DNA from: Spirosoma taeanense | Lineage (GTDB): Bacteria; Bacteroidota; Bacteroidia; Cytophagales; Spirosomataceae | Reading direction: 5' to 3' | NCBI RefSeq assembly: GCF_013127955.1 | Contig: NZ_CP053435.1 | Coordinates: 5,488,501 to 5,552,500, forward strand | Length of the DNA: 64,000 nucleotides | Part shown: positions 16,691 to 25,626 of the stretch, piece by piece | Position numbering within the stretch: the first letter of the stretch is position 1 | How the letters are laid out: the number at the start of each line of letters is the position of its first letter | The notes under the pieces: generated by a model | What the model saw: the letters and a program-made list of their open reading frames with translations, nothing else | The model's database searches: none | What the model was told of the DNA's origin: nothing | Program-made: the position numbers and the translations under genes

Positions 16691-18823
16691 TTACTTGCTA
16701 GCGATTTCTTTCAGGCTTTTTACGCCCATATTCCAGAGAATAAACGAGTAGATATCGGCTGTTGTCTCGATATTCTTTTTGGTGTTGCTGGCTCCGTGGC
16801 CCGAGTTGGTATCAATCCGGATCAGCACCGGGTTTGGCCCGTTATAAACCTCCTGCAGGGTAGCCGCATATTTGAACGAATGAGCGGGCACAACGCGGTC
16901 GTCGTGGTCGGCCGTGGTAATGAGCGTAGCGGGGTAGTTCGAACCAGTCTTCAGGTTATGAATGGGCGAATACGCATACAGCGCCTTAAACTCATCGGCA
17001 TTGTCGCTGCTGCCGTAGTCGGCGATCCAGTTCCAGCCGATGGTGAACTTATGAAATCGCAGCATGTCCATAACCCCTACCTGCGGAATGGCTACCCGGA
17101 ACAGTTCAGGACGCTGGTTTATGGCGGCACCCACCAGCAAACCTCCGTTTGATCCGCCCTGAATCGCCAGTTTTGCCGAACTGGTATATTTCTCCTGAAT
17201 CAGGTATTCGGCAGCCGCGATGAAATCATCAAAGACATTCTGCTTTTTGAGCTTCATGCCCTGCTCATGCCATTTTTCGCCGTATTCACTGCCTCCCCGC
17301 AGGTTAGCCTGCGCGTAAATACCGCCCTGCTCCAGAAACGGAATCCGGAGCGCGCTGAAGCCCGGAGGCAGGCTGATGTTAAAACCACCGTAACCATACA
17401 GCAGCGTAGGATTTGACCCGTCGAGTTTCATGCCTTTCCGGTAGGTCAGGAACATAGGAATTTTCGTTCCGTCCTTACTGGTATAAAATACCTGCTTTGT
17501 CTCGTAATCGGTTGGTTTAAAATCGACCTCGGGCGCGCGGAACACCATGCTTTTCCGGGTGGCCAGATCGTACCGGTAGATTGTGGGCGGAACGGTAAAG
17601 GACGTAAAGGTGTAGAACACAAACTTATCGTCTTTCTCGCCATTAAAGCCGCCCGCTTCGCCCAGACCCGGTAGCTGAATTTCGTTTTCGAGTTTACCTG
17701 TATAATCAAATACAGACACCCGGGAGGTTACGTCTTTTGAATACTCAACGAACAGTTTGCCACCGGCCGTTCCGGCGCCGACGAGCGGCTCGGGTTTTTC
17801 GGCAATCACGACTGTCCACTTTTGGGTCGATGGACTATAGCGCATCACTTTGCTATTGGGCGCGTCGGCGTTGGTTTCAATGAGCAGATCGCCACCATCG
17901 TTGTCCAGAACACCGTACTGAAAATTCGTAATCTCCGACACGACCGGCACAAATTTCTGCTGACTAGTTTTAGCATCGGCCACATACAGCGCGTTTCCAT
18001 CCTTACCCTGGCCGCGGTCGCTGATCGACAGCACTGCAAATCGTTCATCGTCGGTTGTCCGAACGGTGTGGAACCGCTGCGGATTTCTGGCATCCTCGAA
18101 CACCAGCCGATCGGCCGACTGAGCCGTGTTCAGCTTATGAAAAAAAACCTGGTGGTTTTCGTTCTTTGCCGCCAGCGCTGAGCCTTCGGGTTTGGGGTAG
18201 CGGCTGTAGTAGAACCCATCACCCTGCCAGGCCGCCCCCGATACTTTTACCCACTCGATGGTTTCGGGTAGGTATTGTTTGGTGGCCAGCTTCATAATCC
18301 GGTACGCATTCCAGTCAGAACCACCCTGCGACGTACCCACTACGGCGTAAGCCCCATCTTTTGACAGTGAGAACGTTGTCAGGCGGGTCGTGCCATCGGC
18401 AGACAACTTGTTCGGATCGATCACAACTTCGGGTTTACCGTCGAGGCCTTTCTGACGGTACAGGACCGACTGGTTTTGCAGGCCGTCGTTTTTCGAAAAA
18501 TAAAACCAGTCCCCTTTACGGCTGGGGGCTGAGTATTTCGGGTAGTTATACACCTGCTCCAGGCGTTCCTGTAGTTGCTTCCGGTAGGGAATCTGCGACA
18601 AATAGTCGAACGTAACTTTGTTTTCGGCCTTGACCCATTCGGCGGTTTCGACTGATCGGTCATCTTCGAGCCAGCGGTAGGGATCACTCACCGGTGTACC
18701 ATGATACGTATCGGCCTGATCAGTTTTGCGCGCTTTGGGATACGTCAGTGGCCCGTCGGTTTGTGCCACAGCAGCGGAAGAAATCAGCATGAGAGATAGT
18801 CGAATGAAGTTGGTAAAACGCAT
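16691..18823 (-). CDS. Prolyl oligopeptidase (S9A)
   Basis: A 710-residue enzyme with an N-terminal signal peptide (SLMLISSAAVAQT), so probably periplasmic. It cleaves short peptides after proline. The N-terminal part (about 30-430) is a seven-blade propeller; the C-terminal alpha/beta hydrolase carries the catalytic Ser in GGSNGGLLVG near residue 557, Asp in TADHDDRVVP near 639 and His in SGHGAS near 675. These positions match the prototype enzyme closely. The gene is monocistronic and diverges from the propeller kinase at 19016. Confidence 0.95.
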   Translation of the reverse strand: MRFTNFIRLSLMLISSAAVAQTDGPLTYPKARKTDQADTYHGTPVSDPYRWLEDDRSVETAEWVKAENKVTFDYLSQIPYRKQLQERLEQVYNYPKYSAPSRKGDWFYFSKNDGLQNQSVLYRQKGLDGKPEVVIDPNKLSADGTTRLTTFSLSKDGAYAVVGTSQGGSDWNAYRIMKLATKQYLPETIEWVKVSGAAWQGDGFYYSRYPKPEGSALAAKNENHQVFFHKLNTAQSADRLVFEDARNPQRFHTVRTTDDERFAVLSISDRGQGKDGNALYVADAKTSQQKFVPVVSEITNFQYGVLDNDGGDLLIETNADAPNSKVMRYSPSTQKWTVVIAEKPEPLVGAGTAGGKLFVEYSKDVTSRVSVFDYTGKLENEIQLPGLGEAGGFNGEKDDKFVFYTFTSFTVPPTIYRYDLATRKSMVFRAPEVDFKPTDYETKQVFYTSKDGTKIPMFLTYRKGMKLDGSNPTLLYGYGGFNISLPPGFSALRIPFLEQGGIYAQANLRGGSEYGEKWHEQGMKLKKQNVFDDFIAAAEYLIQEKYTSSAKLAIQGGSNGGLLVGAAINQRPELFRVAIPQVGVMDMLRFHKFTIGWNWIADYGSSDNADEFKALYAYSPIHNLKTGSNYPATLITTADHDDRVVPAHSFKYAATLQEVYNGPNPVLIRIDTNSGHGASNTKKNIETTADIYSFILWNMGVKSLKEIASK

Positions 18824-19015
18824 TGGAGCTAAGCGTTTAAAGTTTTTATTGGAACAATAGTGCTACGAATTTCGACCCGTTAGGCCAGAACAGCAAATCA
18901 AACGGGCTTTTCGCGCCAAAACAGCTGGATTAAATCCAGCCGCCCCCGAATGAGTTTGGAAATCTGCCAAATAGATAGCTCATTTACAGCTGCATGACCT
19001 TATCCGATACACGCC

Positions 19016-22000
19016 ATGACGCTGTCATTCCCGCACCGCAGAACGCTCTGTTGGCTGCTCCTGTGGAGTGCCTTGTGCGGGTATAGATGCGGATTAACGA
19101 CCTACGCAAAAACTCCGCCCGGCACTCCCTTCCGGGTTGATCATATCGGCGTGAACGATGGACTGACGCAGGGGTCGGTTTATTCGATGCTGAAAGACAG
19201 CCGTAATTTTCTCTGGTTTGGTACGCAGGATGGCCTGAACCGTTACGATGGTCACCGGTTTCGCACGTATCGGCCAATGGTTGGCGCGGGTGGAACTACC
19301 CAGTCGGGAACAATCGTAGGCGTTAATATCGTCGGGATGGTGGAAGACCCGGACGGAAATTTGTGGGTGGGCACCGAAGAAGGCCTGAATCGCTATGATC
19401 GTCGGCGTGATCGTTTCGACTGTTTTTTTGCCTTAGACAGTAACCGGAAACCAAAGGCAAGTCGAACAATACCGTTTTTCGTTGACCAAACAGAACTGCT
19501 GTACCTCAGCGACTTCGAAGGTCTTGTTCGGTTCAACTATCGCAACCAACGTAAAACAATCCTGAATCCGTCGCTGCACCCACCCAAAGAGTATGACAAT
19601 CCCAGTTCGACCATGCGTACCCGTATGGACGACGTCTGGCTGCACGCGCCGAAAGGTCTGGCCCGATATAACCTCCGCGACCGAACGTTATCCTATTATT
19701 TCAGCGACCAGCCGGGCAACCGTTTTGGACCCGCTCAAACTATTTTCTCCTTTTACGTCGACGAGCAGGACGTTGTCTGGCTGGGTACCCCTGCTGGTCT
19801 GCTTCGATTCAATCATCGATTAAATACAATTCAGGCATACGATCAGATCGCCAGTCAGGCCTTAAGTGCTATTTACAGCATTGCCCCCGACCGAAAAGGC
19901 CGGTTATGGCTGGGTACCCAGCATCATGGAGTTCTGTCGTTCGATAAGCGTTCGGGAAAATTTGTACAGGTAAATGAGTTTACCAACGACGCTCGTCAGC
20001 TGAGCGAATTCGAGATCAGTAAGGTTTATGTAGACGATATGGGGATTGTCTGGGCCAATACCGACCCCGATGGGCTGGCCCGTATCGTTCCCAACGCCTT
20101 TTTATTCGGAGGTATCACGAAGCGCTCCATGCTGAACGCCCTTCCTTCCACGCCCACGCTGAGCCACTACACCATACGAGCGTTTCTGGAAGAGCGATTT
20201 GATCGAATCTGGATTGCTACGGAGAACGGCATCAACATTCTGGACCCGCGCACGAACCGAATTACCCAGCAGTTTTTGACCAACCGCAAAAACGCACCCA
20301 CCGTCAGAAGTCTTTACCGCGATCCGCAACGGCGCATCTGGGTTGGTGTTATAGGGGGCGTAATGGCTTACCACCCTGAAACAGAGACATTCGATTTTAT
20401 TCCATTCGAAGCTGGAACCAGCCAGGTAGCCGACAATTACGTTCGTAATTTCGTTACCCTGAACGAAAACCTACTCATAGCCGCTACGGAAGATGGGCTG
20501 TATGAGCTGAATATTCGCCAGCGCCGGTTGGCAAAACTTCCGACACTTTCCGAGCAGAATGTCTTTAGTATATGGTATGACGCGGCCTCCCGCCAACTCT
20601 GGGCAGGTACGTACCTGAACGGATATTACTGTTACCAGCTGTCCGCCAACAATACGGCTCCCTGGCGCCTGGTCCGCGCGGGCCTTGGCGGGTCGATGGT
20701 TTTAAATATGCGCCCCGACCCGGACCGCCAGATGCTGTGGTTGGCTACGGACCGGGGGCTGGTTGGGCTGAATCCAGAAACCGGTGAGCTGACTGTTTAT
20801 TCAGAGCGGCAGGGATTGGCCAACTCCTTTGTGTACGGCTCCCTCGCCGATCAGGACAATAATCTCTGGATTAGTACGAACCGGGGCATTTCGCGACTCG
20901 ACCTGAAGGAAAATGTCATTAAAAATTTTACCCTCAGCGATGGCCTACAGGGCAATGAATTCAACGGAAACGCTTTTTTGAAGACGGCTACCGGCGAAAT
21001 GTTCTTCGGGGGCGTTAACGGTTTCAACCGCTTCCGACCCGATCAGTACCGCAGTTCGTTGTTCGGCCCGCAGGTGTATATTTACTCGTTTAATGTTAAC
21101 GAGGAGCCCTTTGCTTCCGACAAATACGTTGGTGAAGCAGATACCATTGAGCTGACGCACAACCAGAATACCTTCTCAATGGAATTTGCCGCGCTTGATT
21201 ATCTGAGCAACGGCCATAACAACTATCAATATCAGCTGACAAACCACGATCCGCAGTGGGTCTCGGCGGGCGAACGAAACTACGTCCGTTATGCCAATCT
21301 GCCACCGGGTGAATACGTCTTTCAGGTGAAAGCCGCCAATCAGGATGGACACTGGAGTACGCAGGTTCGGAAGCTAACCATCCTGGTTCATCCGCCGTTC
21401 TGGCAAACGCTTCCCTTTATTGCCTTCATGATTGTGTTGCTGGCGGTACTGACTTATGCCTGGATTCGCCAGCGCGAGAACAGTATCCGACGACAGCAGG
21501 CCGAGCGGCTGCGGCTGGCCTACAACATCCAGGAGCAGGTTAAAAAAGATATTGCCCGCGACCTGCACGACGAAATAGGTACACGGCTGGCCACGCTGAA
21601 ACTATACACGACCCGGCTGGTGCAGCACATCAACGAAACGACCGACGAGTCGGCACTGTCCACTCAGCGAACAGACGTTCTGGATGCATCCGGTGTGCAG
21701 ATGCTCAAAAACAACATTTTTGCACTCATCAACAACACCATCAGCGATGTTCGCAACCTGCTCCGGAAACTCAATCCCCAAACGTTGGAACGCTATGGGT
21801 ACGTAGCCGCCGTTGAGGAACTGTTTTCGCGCATTAACACAATGGGTACCGTCGAACTGCACCTGACACTGGCCGACGCACCCGGTGAGGAATCCCTCGA
21901 TGTCGACAGCCAGGGGCCCTCGGTCAGGACCCGCCTTCCGGCCGATATGGAAGTAATGCTTTACCGCATCACGCAGGAACTCGTCAACAATTCGCTCAAA

Positions 22001-22270
22001 CACGCCAACGCTCACCGCATTGATTTACACGTTCAGGGGCAATCCAATTCGCTATTGCTGACTTATTCTGACAATGGCCAGGGGTTCGATTACGCACAGA
22101 TTCAGCAAAACGGCACGGGCCTGGGTATTGGCAGTATTGAATCGCGGGTGGTGCTGCTGAACGGCCGTATCACCTGGCAAACACAACCGGGGCAGGGCCT
22201 TCGGGCAATTATTGAGGTACCAACGGGCTGGGCCGCGACCCGCAAGTTTTTTCGGACGCGGACGCTGTAA
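19016..22270 (+). CDS. Two-component propeller sensor histidine kinase
   Basis: A 1084-residue membrane kinase. After an N-terminal signal/anchor (LCWLLLWSALCG) comes a periplasmic double propeller of two-component regulator repeats (about 45-690, e.g. DSRNFLWFGTQDGLNRYDG), a Y_Y_Y domain (about 700-785), one transmembrane helix (about 793-815), a HisKA_3 dimerisation box with phospho-acceptor His in DLHDEIGTRLATLK near 851, and an HATPase with N box ELVNNSLKHA near 985 and G boxes DNGQGF and GTGLGI. It phosphorylates a partner response regulator; none is encoded next to it and it has no receiver of its own. It ends 3 bases from the convergent exonuclease gene. Confidence 0.93.
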   Translation: MTLSFPHRRTLCWLLLWSALCGYRCGLTTYAKTPPGTPFRVDHIGVNDGLTQGSVYSMLKDSRNFLWFGTQDGLNRYDGHRFRTYRPMVGAGGTTQSGTIVGVNIVGMVEDPDGNLWVGTEEGLNRYDRRRDRFDCFFALDSNRKPKASRTIPFFVDQTELLYLSDFEGLVRFNYRNQRKTILNPSLHPPKEYDNPSSTMRTRMDDVWLHAPKGLARYNLRDRTLSYYFSDQPGNRFGPAQTIFSFYVDEQDVVWLGTPAGLLRFNHRLNTIQAYDQIASQALSAIYSIAPDRKGRLWLGTQHHGVLSFDKRSGKFVQVNEFTNDARQLSEFEISKVYVDDMGIVWANTDPDGLARIVPNAFLFGGITKRSMLNALPSTPTLSHYTIRAFLEERFDRIWIATENGINILDPRTNRITQQFLTNRKNAPTVRSLYRDPQRRIWVGVIGGVMAYHPETETFDFIPFEAGTSQVADNYVRNFVTLNENLLIAATEDGLYELNIRQRRLAKLPTLSEQNVFSIWYDAASRQLWAGTYLNGYYCYQLSANNTAPWRLVRAGLGGSMVLNMRPDPDRQMLWLATDRGLVGLNPETGELTVYSERQGLANSFVYGSLADQDNNLWISTNRGISRLDLKENVIKNFTLSDGLQGNEFNGNAFLKTATGEMFFGGVNGFNRFRPDQYRSSLFGPQVYIYSFNVNEEPFASDKYVGEADTIELTHNQNTFSMEFAALDYLSNGHNNYQYQLTNHDPQWVSAGERNYVRYANLPPGEYVFQVKAANQDGHWSTQVRKLTILVHPPFWQTLPFIAFMIVLLAVLTYAWIRQRENSIRRQQAERLRLAYNIQEQVKKDIARDLHDEIGTRLATLKLYTTRLVQHINETTDESALSTQRTDVLDASGVQMLKNNIFALINNTISDVRNLLRKLNPQTLERYGYVAAVEELFSRINTMGTVELHLTLADAPGEESLDVDSQGPSVRTRLPADMEVMLYRITQELVNNSLKHANAHRIDLHVQGQSNSLLLTYSDNGQGFDYAQIQQNGTGLGIGSIESRVVLLNGRITWQTQPGQGLRAIIEVPTGWAATRKFFRTRTL

Positions 22271-22273
22271 GAC

Positions 22274-22810
22274 CTAATGCGGAATTGCCAGACCTACGCG
22301 AGGAATTAAGCCATGCGCGTCGTGCAGAAGCAGCCGCTCAAACAACTGAACCGTAGCGGCAGCGTCGCCATGAGCCCGGTGGCGGTCATTAAGCGGTATT
22401 TCGAGCGACCGGCAGAGCTTGCCCAGGCTGTATGACGGAAAGCCGGGAAACACCTTGCGACTGGTGCGGACAGTGCAGAGCGTCCGCCGAAAGAACTCAT
22501 AGCCCAGCCAGTCGAGTTCTTTCTTGATAAAGTTAAAGTCGAAATTGACGTTATGCGCCACAAAGATGGCGTCCTGGGTTATAGAAAGCACGTCAGAGGC
22601 TACTTCAGCAAAGGTAGGCGCTTCCTGCACCATCTCGTCGGAGATGCCGGTCAGATGACGGATAAATGGTGGGATCGGACAGCCGGGGTTCACCAGCGAG
22701 TGGAACGAATCAACAACCTGACGCCCGTCGTGGCGGAAGATAGCAACCTCGGTTAAACGGGTAGGTCCTTTTACGCCCCCGGTAGTTTCAACATCAACAA
22801 TGCAATACAC
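22274..22810 (-). CDS. 3'-5' exonuclease, DnaQ-like (DEDDh)
   Basis: A 178-residue exonuclease domain. The DEDDh residues are visible: VDVETTG (first D and E) at the N-terminus, HNVNFDFNFI (D) near residue 87, and HRAHGDAAAT (H and D) near residue 143. It resembles DNA polymerase III epsilon-type proofreading domains but stands alone without PolC, so the physiological substrate (DNA repair or RNA) is open. The stop codons of this gene and the sensor kinase are 3 bases apart, tail to tail, with no terminator between them. Confidence 0.88.
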   Translation of the reverse strand: MYCIVDVETTGGVKGPTRLTEVAIFRHDGRQVVDSFHSLVNPGCPIPPFIRHLTGISDEMVQEAPTFAEVASDVLSITQDAIFVAHNVNFDFNFIKKELDWLGYEFFRRTLCTVRTSRKVFPGFPSYSLGKLCRSLEIPLNDRHRAHGDAAATVQLFERLLLHDAHGLIPRVGLAIPH

Positions 22811-22876
22811 GGTATAAAGATACGCGTATTTTCAGAATATGCGGAGCTTTCATCGCACCAGCGTTGTCTACTGAAA

Positions 22877-24373
22877 CTACCGTGACGCCTGCAGGGGGCG
22901 TATTTTAATGGGCTGACGGGCGACTACGCCCTGCCGAATGAGCCGCATCGTATAATCCAGGACATAGTCGCGGTTCGTCATCAGGTCTTCATGCGATCGG
23001 GTGACGGTAAAGTCAGGTTCGACCGTGAAGCCGTTAGCCCGTTCGGCCACAACCGCGTGCGTCAGCTTTTTAAGTGGGATCCGTAGCTGAATCCGCGAGT
23101 GCGGCAGGGTAATAGTTTTGAAATGGCCGGCAAAATCTCCCCAGTAGGCACTGCCACTTGCCTCACCCACGAACGTTCCCAGGCCCGCATCGAGCGTTTT
23201 AGCCAGCACCGACGTCGCAGCCGAGAACGATGCCCCATTCATCATGAAATACAGATTTCCTTTGAACGCGGTTTGTTTACGTGGACGATATCGCCGACGA
23301 CTCGAACGGCTGGCAAACCCCCCATCGCGGGTTGATTTATACTGTAGGCTGAAATTGAGCGCCGATAAAGGATTCCATCGCGTCACAAGTTCGGCCCGGG
23401 CCGCCTTCTTCATCTCTTCATGCTCCATAATGGTGAACGGCTCGGGCATCCAATAGCGCAGCAGCCGGGCCGAATTCAGAACAATGCCCCCGCCATTACC
23501 CTGCATATCCACGATAAGATTTTGTACGTTTTCCTTCCGAATCTGCTGGAAAGCCTCTTTAAGACGCCGGTTGTAGGCTCGCTGGAACGGGTCTGTCTTC
23601 TTAATGCCCATGAACGACGATACCCGAAGCACGGCGGTGTGCGTAAGCGTATCGACAACCTGCACGGACAGATTCGACCGGCGATCAATTTCGTTCCGGT
23701 AGCGCCGTTGCATAACCGACCGGAATCCATTGAGCGTTGGGCAGCGCAGCCGGGTCTGTCGGATCAGGGTATCGCCGGGAAGCTGGTACGTAATGGCAAT
23801 TGAATCGGCCGAGCCATACCAGGCTGCGTAATAGTCGGCAAACTGTACCAGGCTCCACTGCCGACGGCCCGTCAGGTTATCGCCATCAGAACCGGAGTGG
23901 TCGTTATTCATCAGCTCGTGATGCAGCTCGGCCACGCTCCGGCCGTTGATCGTCAGCAAGGTAGTACCGCGCCGAAGGCTGGTATCAGCCGATACGTTAT
24001 GGCTGATATAGTATTGGGAGCCGACCGGCCGAATGTAAAACGGAATAAAGCGCGTCGTTTTACCAATATAATTTTTGCGATGATTGAGATTGGTATGCCC
24101 GTCTTTCAGCGCCGTAACAAATGGACTAACGTGACGAAAAAACGTCAGATAATCCATGGGTGCGGTCAGTCGATTGTACAGTGAATCGTAGAGCTGCTCC
24201 ATGCGCGGCTGGGGTGTGTAAAAACCCATGCCGGGATGCAGCATATCAAGTTTACGTTTCAGATAGCTAAGATCTACACGGGCTTGTTCGGGGGTAAGAG
24301 TCTGAGCAGGAACCAGGGAATGACACAGCCCAATGAGTACCATTGAGCAGAGTAAAAGGCGCTTGACGTTCAT
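22877..24373 (-). CDS. S41 family peptidase, secreted
   Basis: About 498 residues with a signal peptide (VKRLLLCSMVLIGLCHSLVPAQT). The N-terminal part is helical (YLKRKLDMLHPGMGFY...) and contains a PDZ-like segment (TLLTINGRSVAELHHELMN). The C-terminal S41 core has NLIVDMQGNGGGIVLNSARLLRYW, then MMNGASFSAATSVLAK with the catalytic Ser in GASFSA, and GEASGSAYWGDF. It is a tail-specific-protease relative acting in the periplasm. I start at the second ATG because it gives the shorter n-region; the first ATG adds MP. It is divergent from prmA. Confidence 0.85.
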   Translation of the reverse strand: MNVKRLLLCSMVLIGLCHSLVPAQTLTPEQARVDLSYLKRKLDMLHPGMGFYTPQPRMEQLYDSLYNRLTAPMDYLTFFRHVSPFVTALKDGHTNLNHRKNYIGKTTRFIPFYIRPVGSQYYISHNVSADTSLRRGTTLLTINGRSVAELHHELMNNDHSGSDGDNLTGRRQWSLVQFADYYAAWYGSADSIAITYQLPGDTLIRQTRLRCPTLNGFRSVMQRRYRNEIDRRSNLSVQVVDTLTHTAVLRVSSFMGIKKTDPFQRAYNRRLKEAFQQIRKENVQNLIVDMQGNGGGIVLNSARLLRYWMPEPFTIMEHEEMKKAARAELVTRWNPLSALNFSLQYKSTRDGGFASRSSRRRYRPRKQTAFKGNLYFMMNGASFSAATSVLAKTLDAGLGTFVGEASGSAYWGDFAGHFKTITLPHSRIQLRIPLKKLTHAVVAERANGFTVEPDFTVTRSHEDLMTNRDYVLDYTMRLIRQGVVARQPIKIRPLQASR

Positions 24374-24741
24374 CGGCAATAGTCACGGTATAAGACTAAA
24401 CCCCTAGGCTTAGTTTTCATTCTGTGAATATAAAGACCGGCGCAACTAAAATCAACTCAAATTGTTTAGAGAGTTGGTAAAATTTTGTTTTCGGTCAGTT
24501 TTTCCCTATTAATCGTATAATCCTGTACGTTACTAAGGCCCTCTATCTCAGAATAAAAAGCATAATTTGAACGTGGTATAATCCTATTCCAACTTATACC
24601 CTATCCTCGCGCGCGACATGAACGGTCCATTACCAGCTTAGTTGTCAGGCAATGCCACCAGCCCATCTATACGGCTTATTTCTATCCTTTAAACAGCGAC
24701 AGCAAACCAAACTGGCTTGCCTTTTTTCGTTACTTTGACGT
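24374..24741. other. Divergent intergenic region between the S41 peptidase and prmA
   Basis: About 370 bases, clearly more AT-rich than the flanks. Just before prmA, TACTTTG (24733-24739) is one base short of the -7 consensus TAnnTTTG. A CCTAGG palindrome lies at 24403-24408. I see no RNA gene, no intact small ORF and no terminator. Confidence 0.4.
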
Positions 24742-25590
24742 ATGAATTATATTGAATTGAATTTGCGCGTATCGCTCGACTACACAGACATCCTTACCGC
24801 CGAACTGGCCGAACTTGGTTTTGAGTCATTTATCGAAACCGATGAGGGTCTGAACGCCTACATTACGGAGCCCGCTTTTGACGAAACTGAGATTCAAAAA
24901 TTGGTTGCTAAATACGCTGACCAGACGGCAATAGCCTACGAAGTCAGTTCGTTAGAAAAACGAAACTGGAATGCCGAGTGGGAGCGCGATTATGAGTCAA
25001 TAGAGGTGGCCAACAGTGTCCGGGTCCGGGCGTCCTTTCATCAACCGGACGCCCGGTTTCGTTACGACATTGTCATTAATCCAAAAATGTCGTTTGGTAC
25101 GGGCCATCACGAAACGACGGCCATGATGCTCGAACAGCAGCTAAGCCTTGATTTCACTGGTAAGACGGTCCTGGATGTCGGCAGCGGCACGGGTATTCTG
25201 GCCATTCTGGCGGCTAAAATGGGCGCGCAGTCGGTACTGGCGTTTGATATTGAAGAGTGGGCCGTGGAAAATGCCCGCGAAAACGCCGAGCTGAACGCCT
25301 GTCCACAGGTCACGGTATTGCAGGGGACTATTGCTGACGTTGATTCCAGTAACCGCTATGATGTAATTCTGGCCAACATTAACCGCAACGTCTTGCTGGC
25401 CGAAATACCAGCGTATGTCGGTTTACTAAACTCAGCAGGTTATCTGCTGGTCAGCGGGTTTTATGAACATGATGCCGCCGATATTCAACAAAAAGCGATT
25501 GAAACCGGGTTAACACTCATTCAGGATATGGCCATCCGGGAGTGGACTTCGCTCCTCTTTCAAAAACCAGATGAAAACGCAGCTGCGTAG
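24742..25590 (+). CDS. prmA: Ribosomal protein L11 methyltransferase
   Basis: A 282-residue methyltransferase. The N-terminal substrate-recognition domain (about 1-105) is followed by the AdoMet-binding core: LDVGSGTGILAILAAKMGA near 145-163, and NINRNVLL (motif IV, in place of NPPY) near residue 212. GTGHHETTAMMLEQ near residue 118 is the PrmA signature. It trimethylates lysines and the N-terminus of ribosomal protein L11. The 1631-residue gene follows after 36 bases and may be cotranscribed. Confidence 0.95.
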   Translation: MNYIELNLRVSLDYTDILTAELAELGFESFIETDEGLNAYITEPAFDETEIQKLVAKYADQTAIAYEVSSLEKRNWNAEWERDYESIEVANSVRVRASFHQPDARFRYDIVINPKMSFGTGHHETTAMMLEQQLSLDFTGKTVLDVGSGTGILAILAAKMGAQSVLAFDIEEWAVENARENAELNACPQVTVLQGTIADVDSSNRYDVILANINRNVLLAEIPAYVGLLNSAGYLLVSGFYEHDAADIQQKAIETGLTLIQDMAIREWTSLLFQKPDENAAA

Positions 25591-25626
25591 CTGCGTTTTG
25601 TAAACAACTTTTGCAACAGATACGTA

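Noticed and set aside
10600..16700. Genomic island or prophage in the small-gene region
   Set aside because: No integrase, phage structural gene, attachment repeats or tRNA is seen, and codon use looks similar to the flanks by eye.
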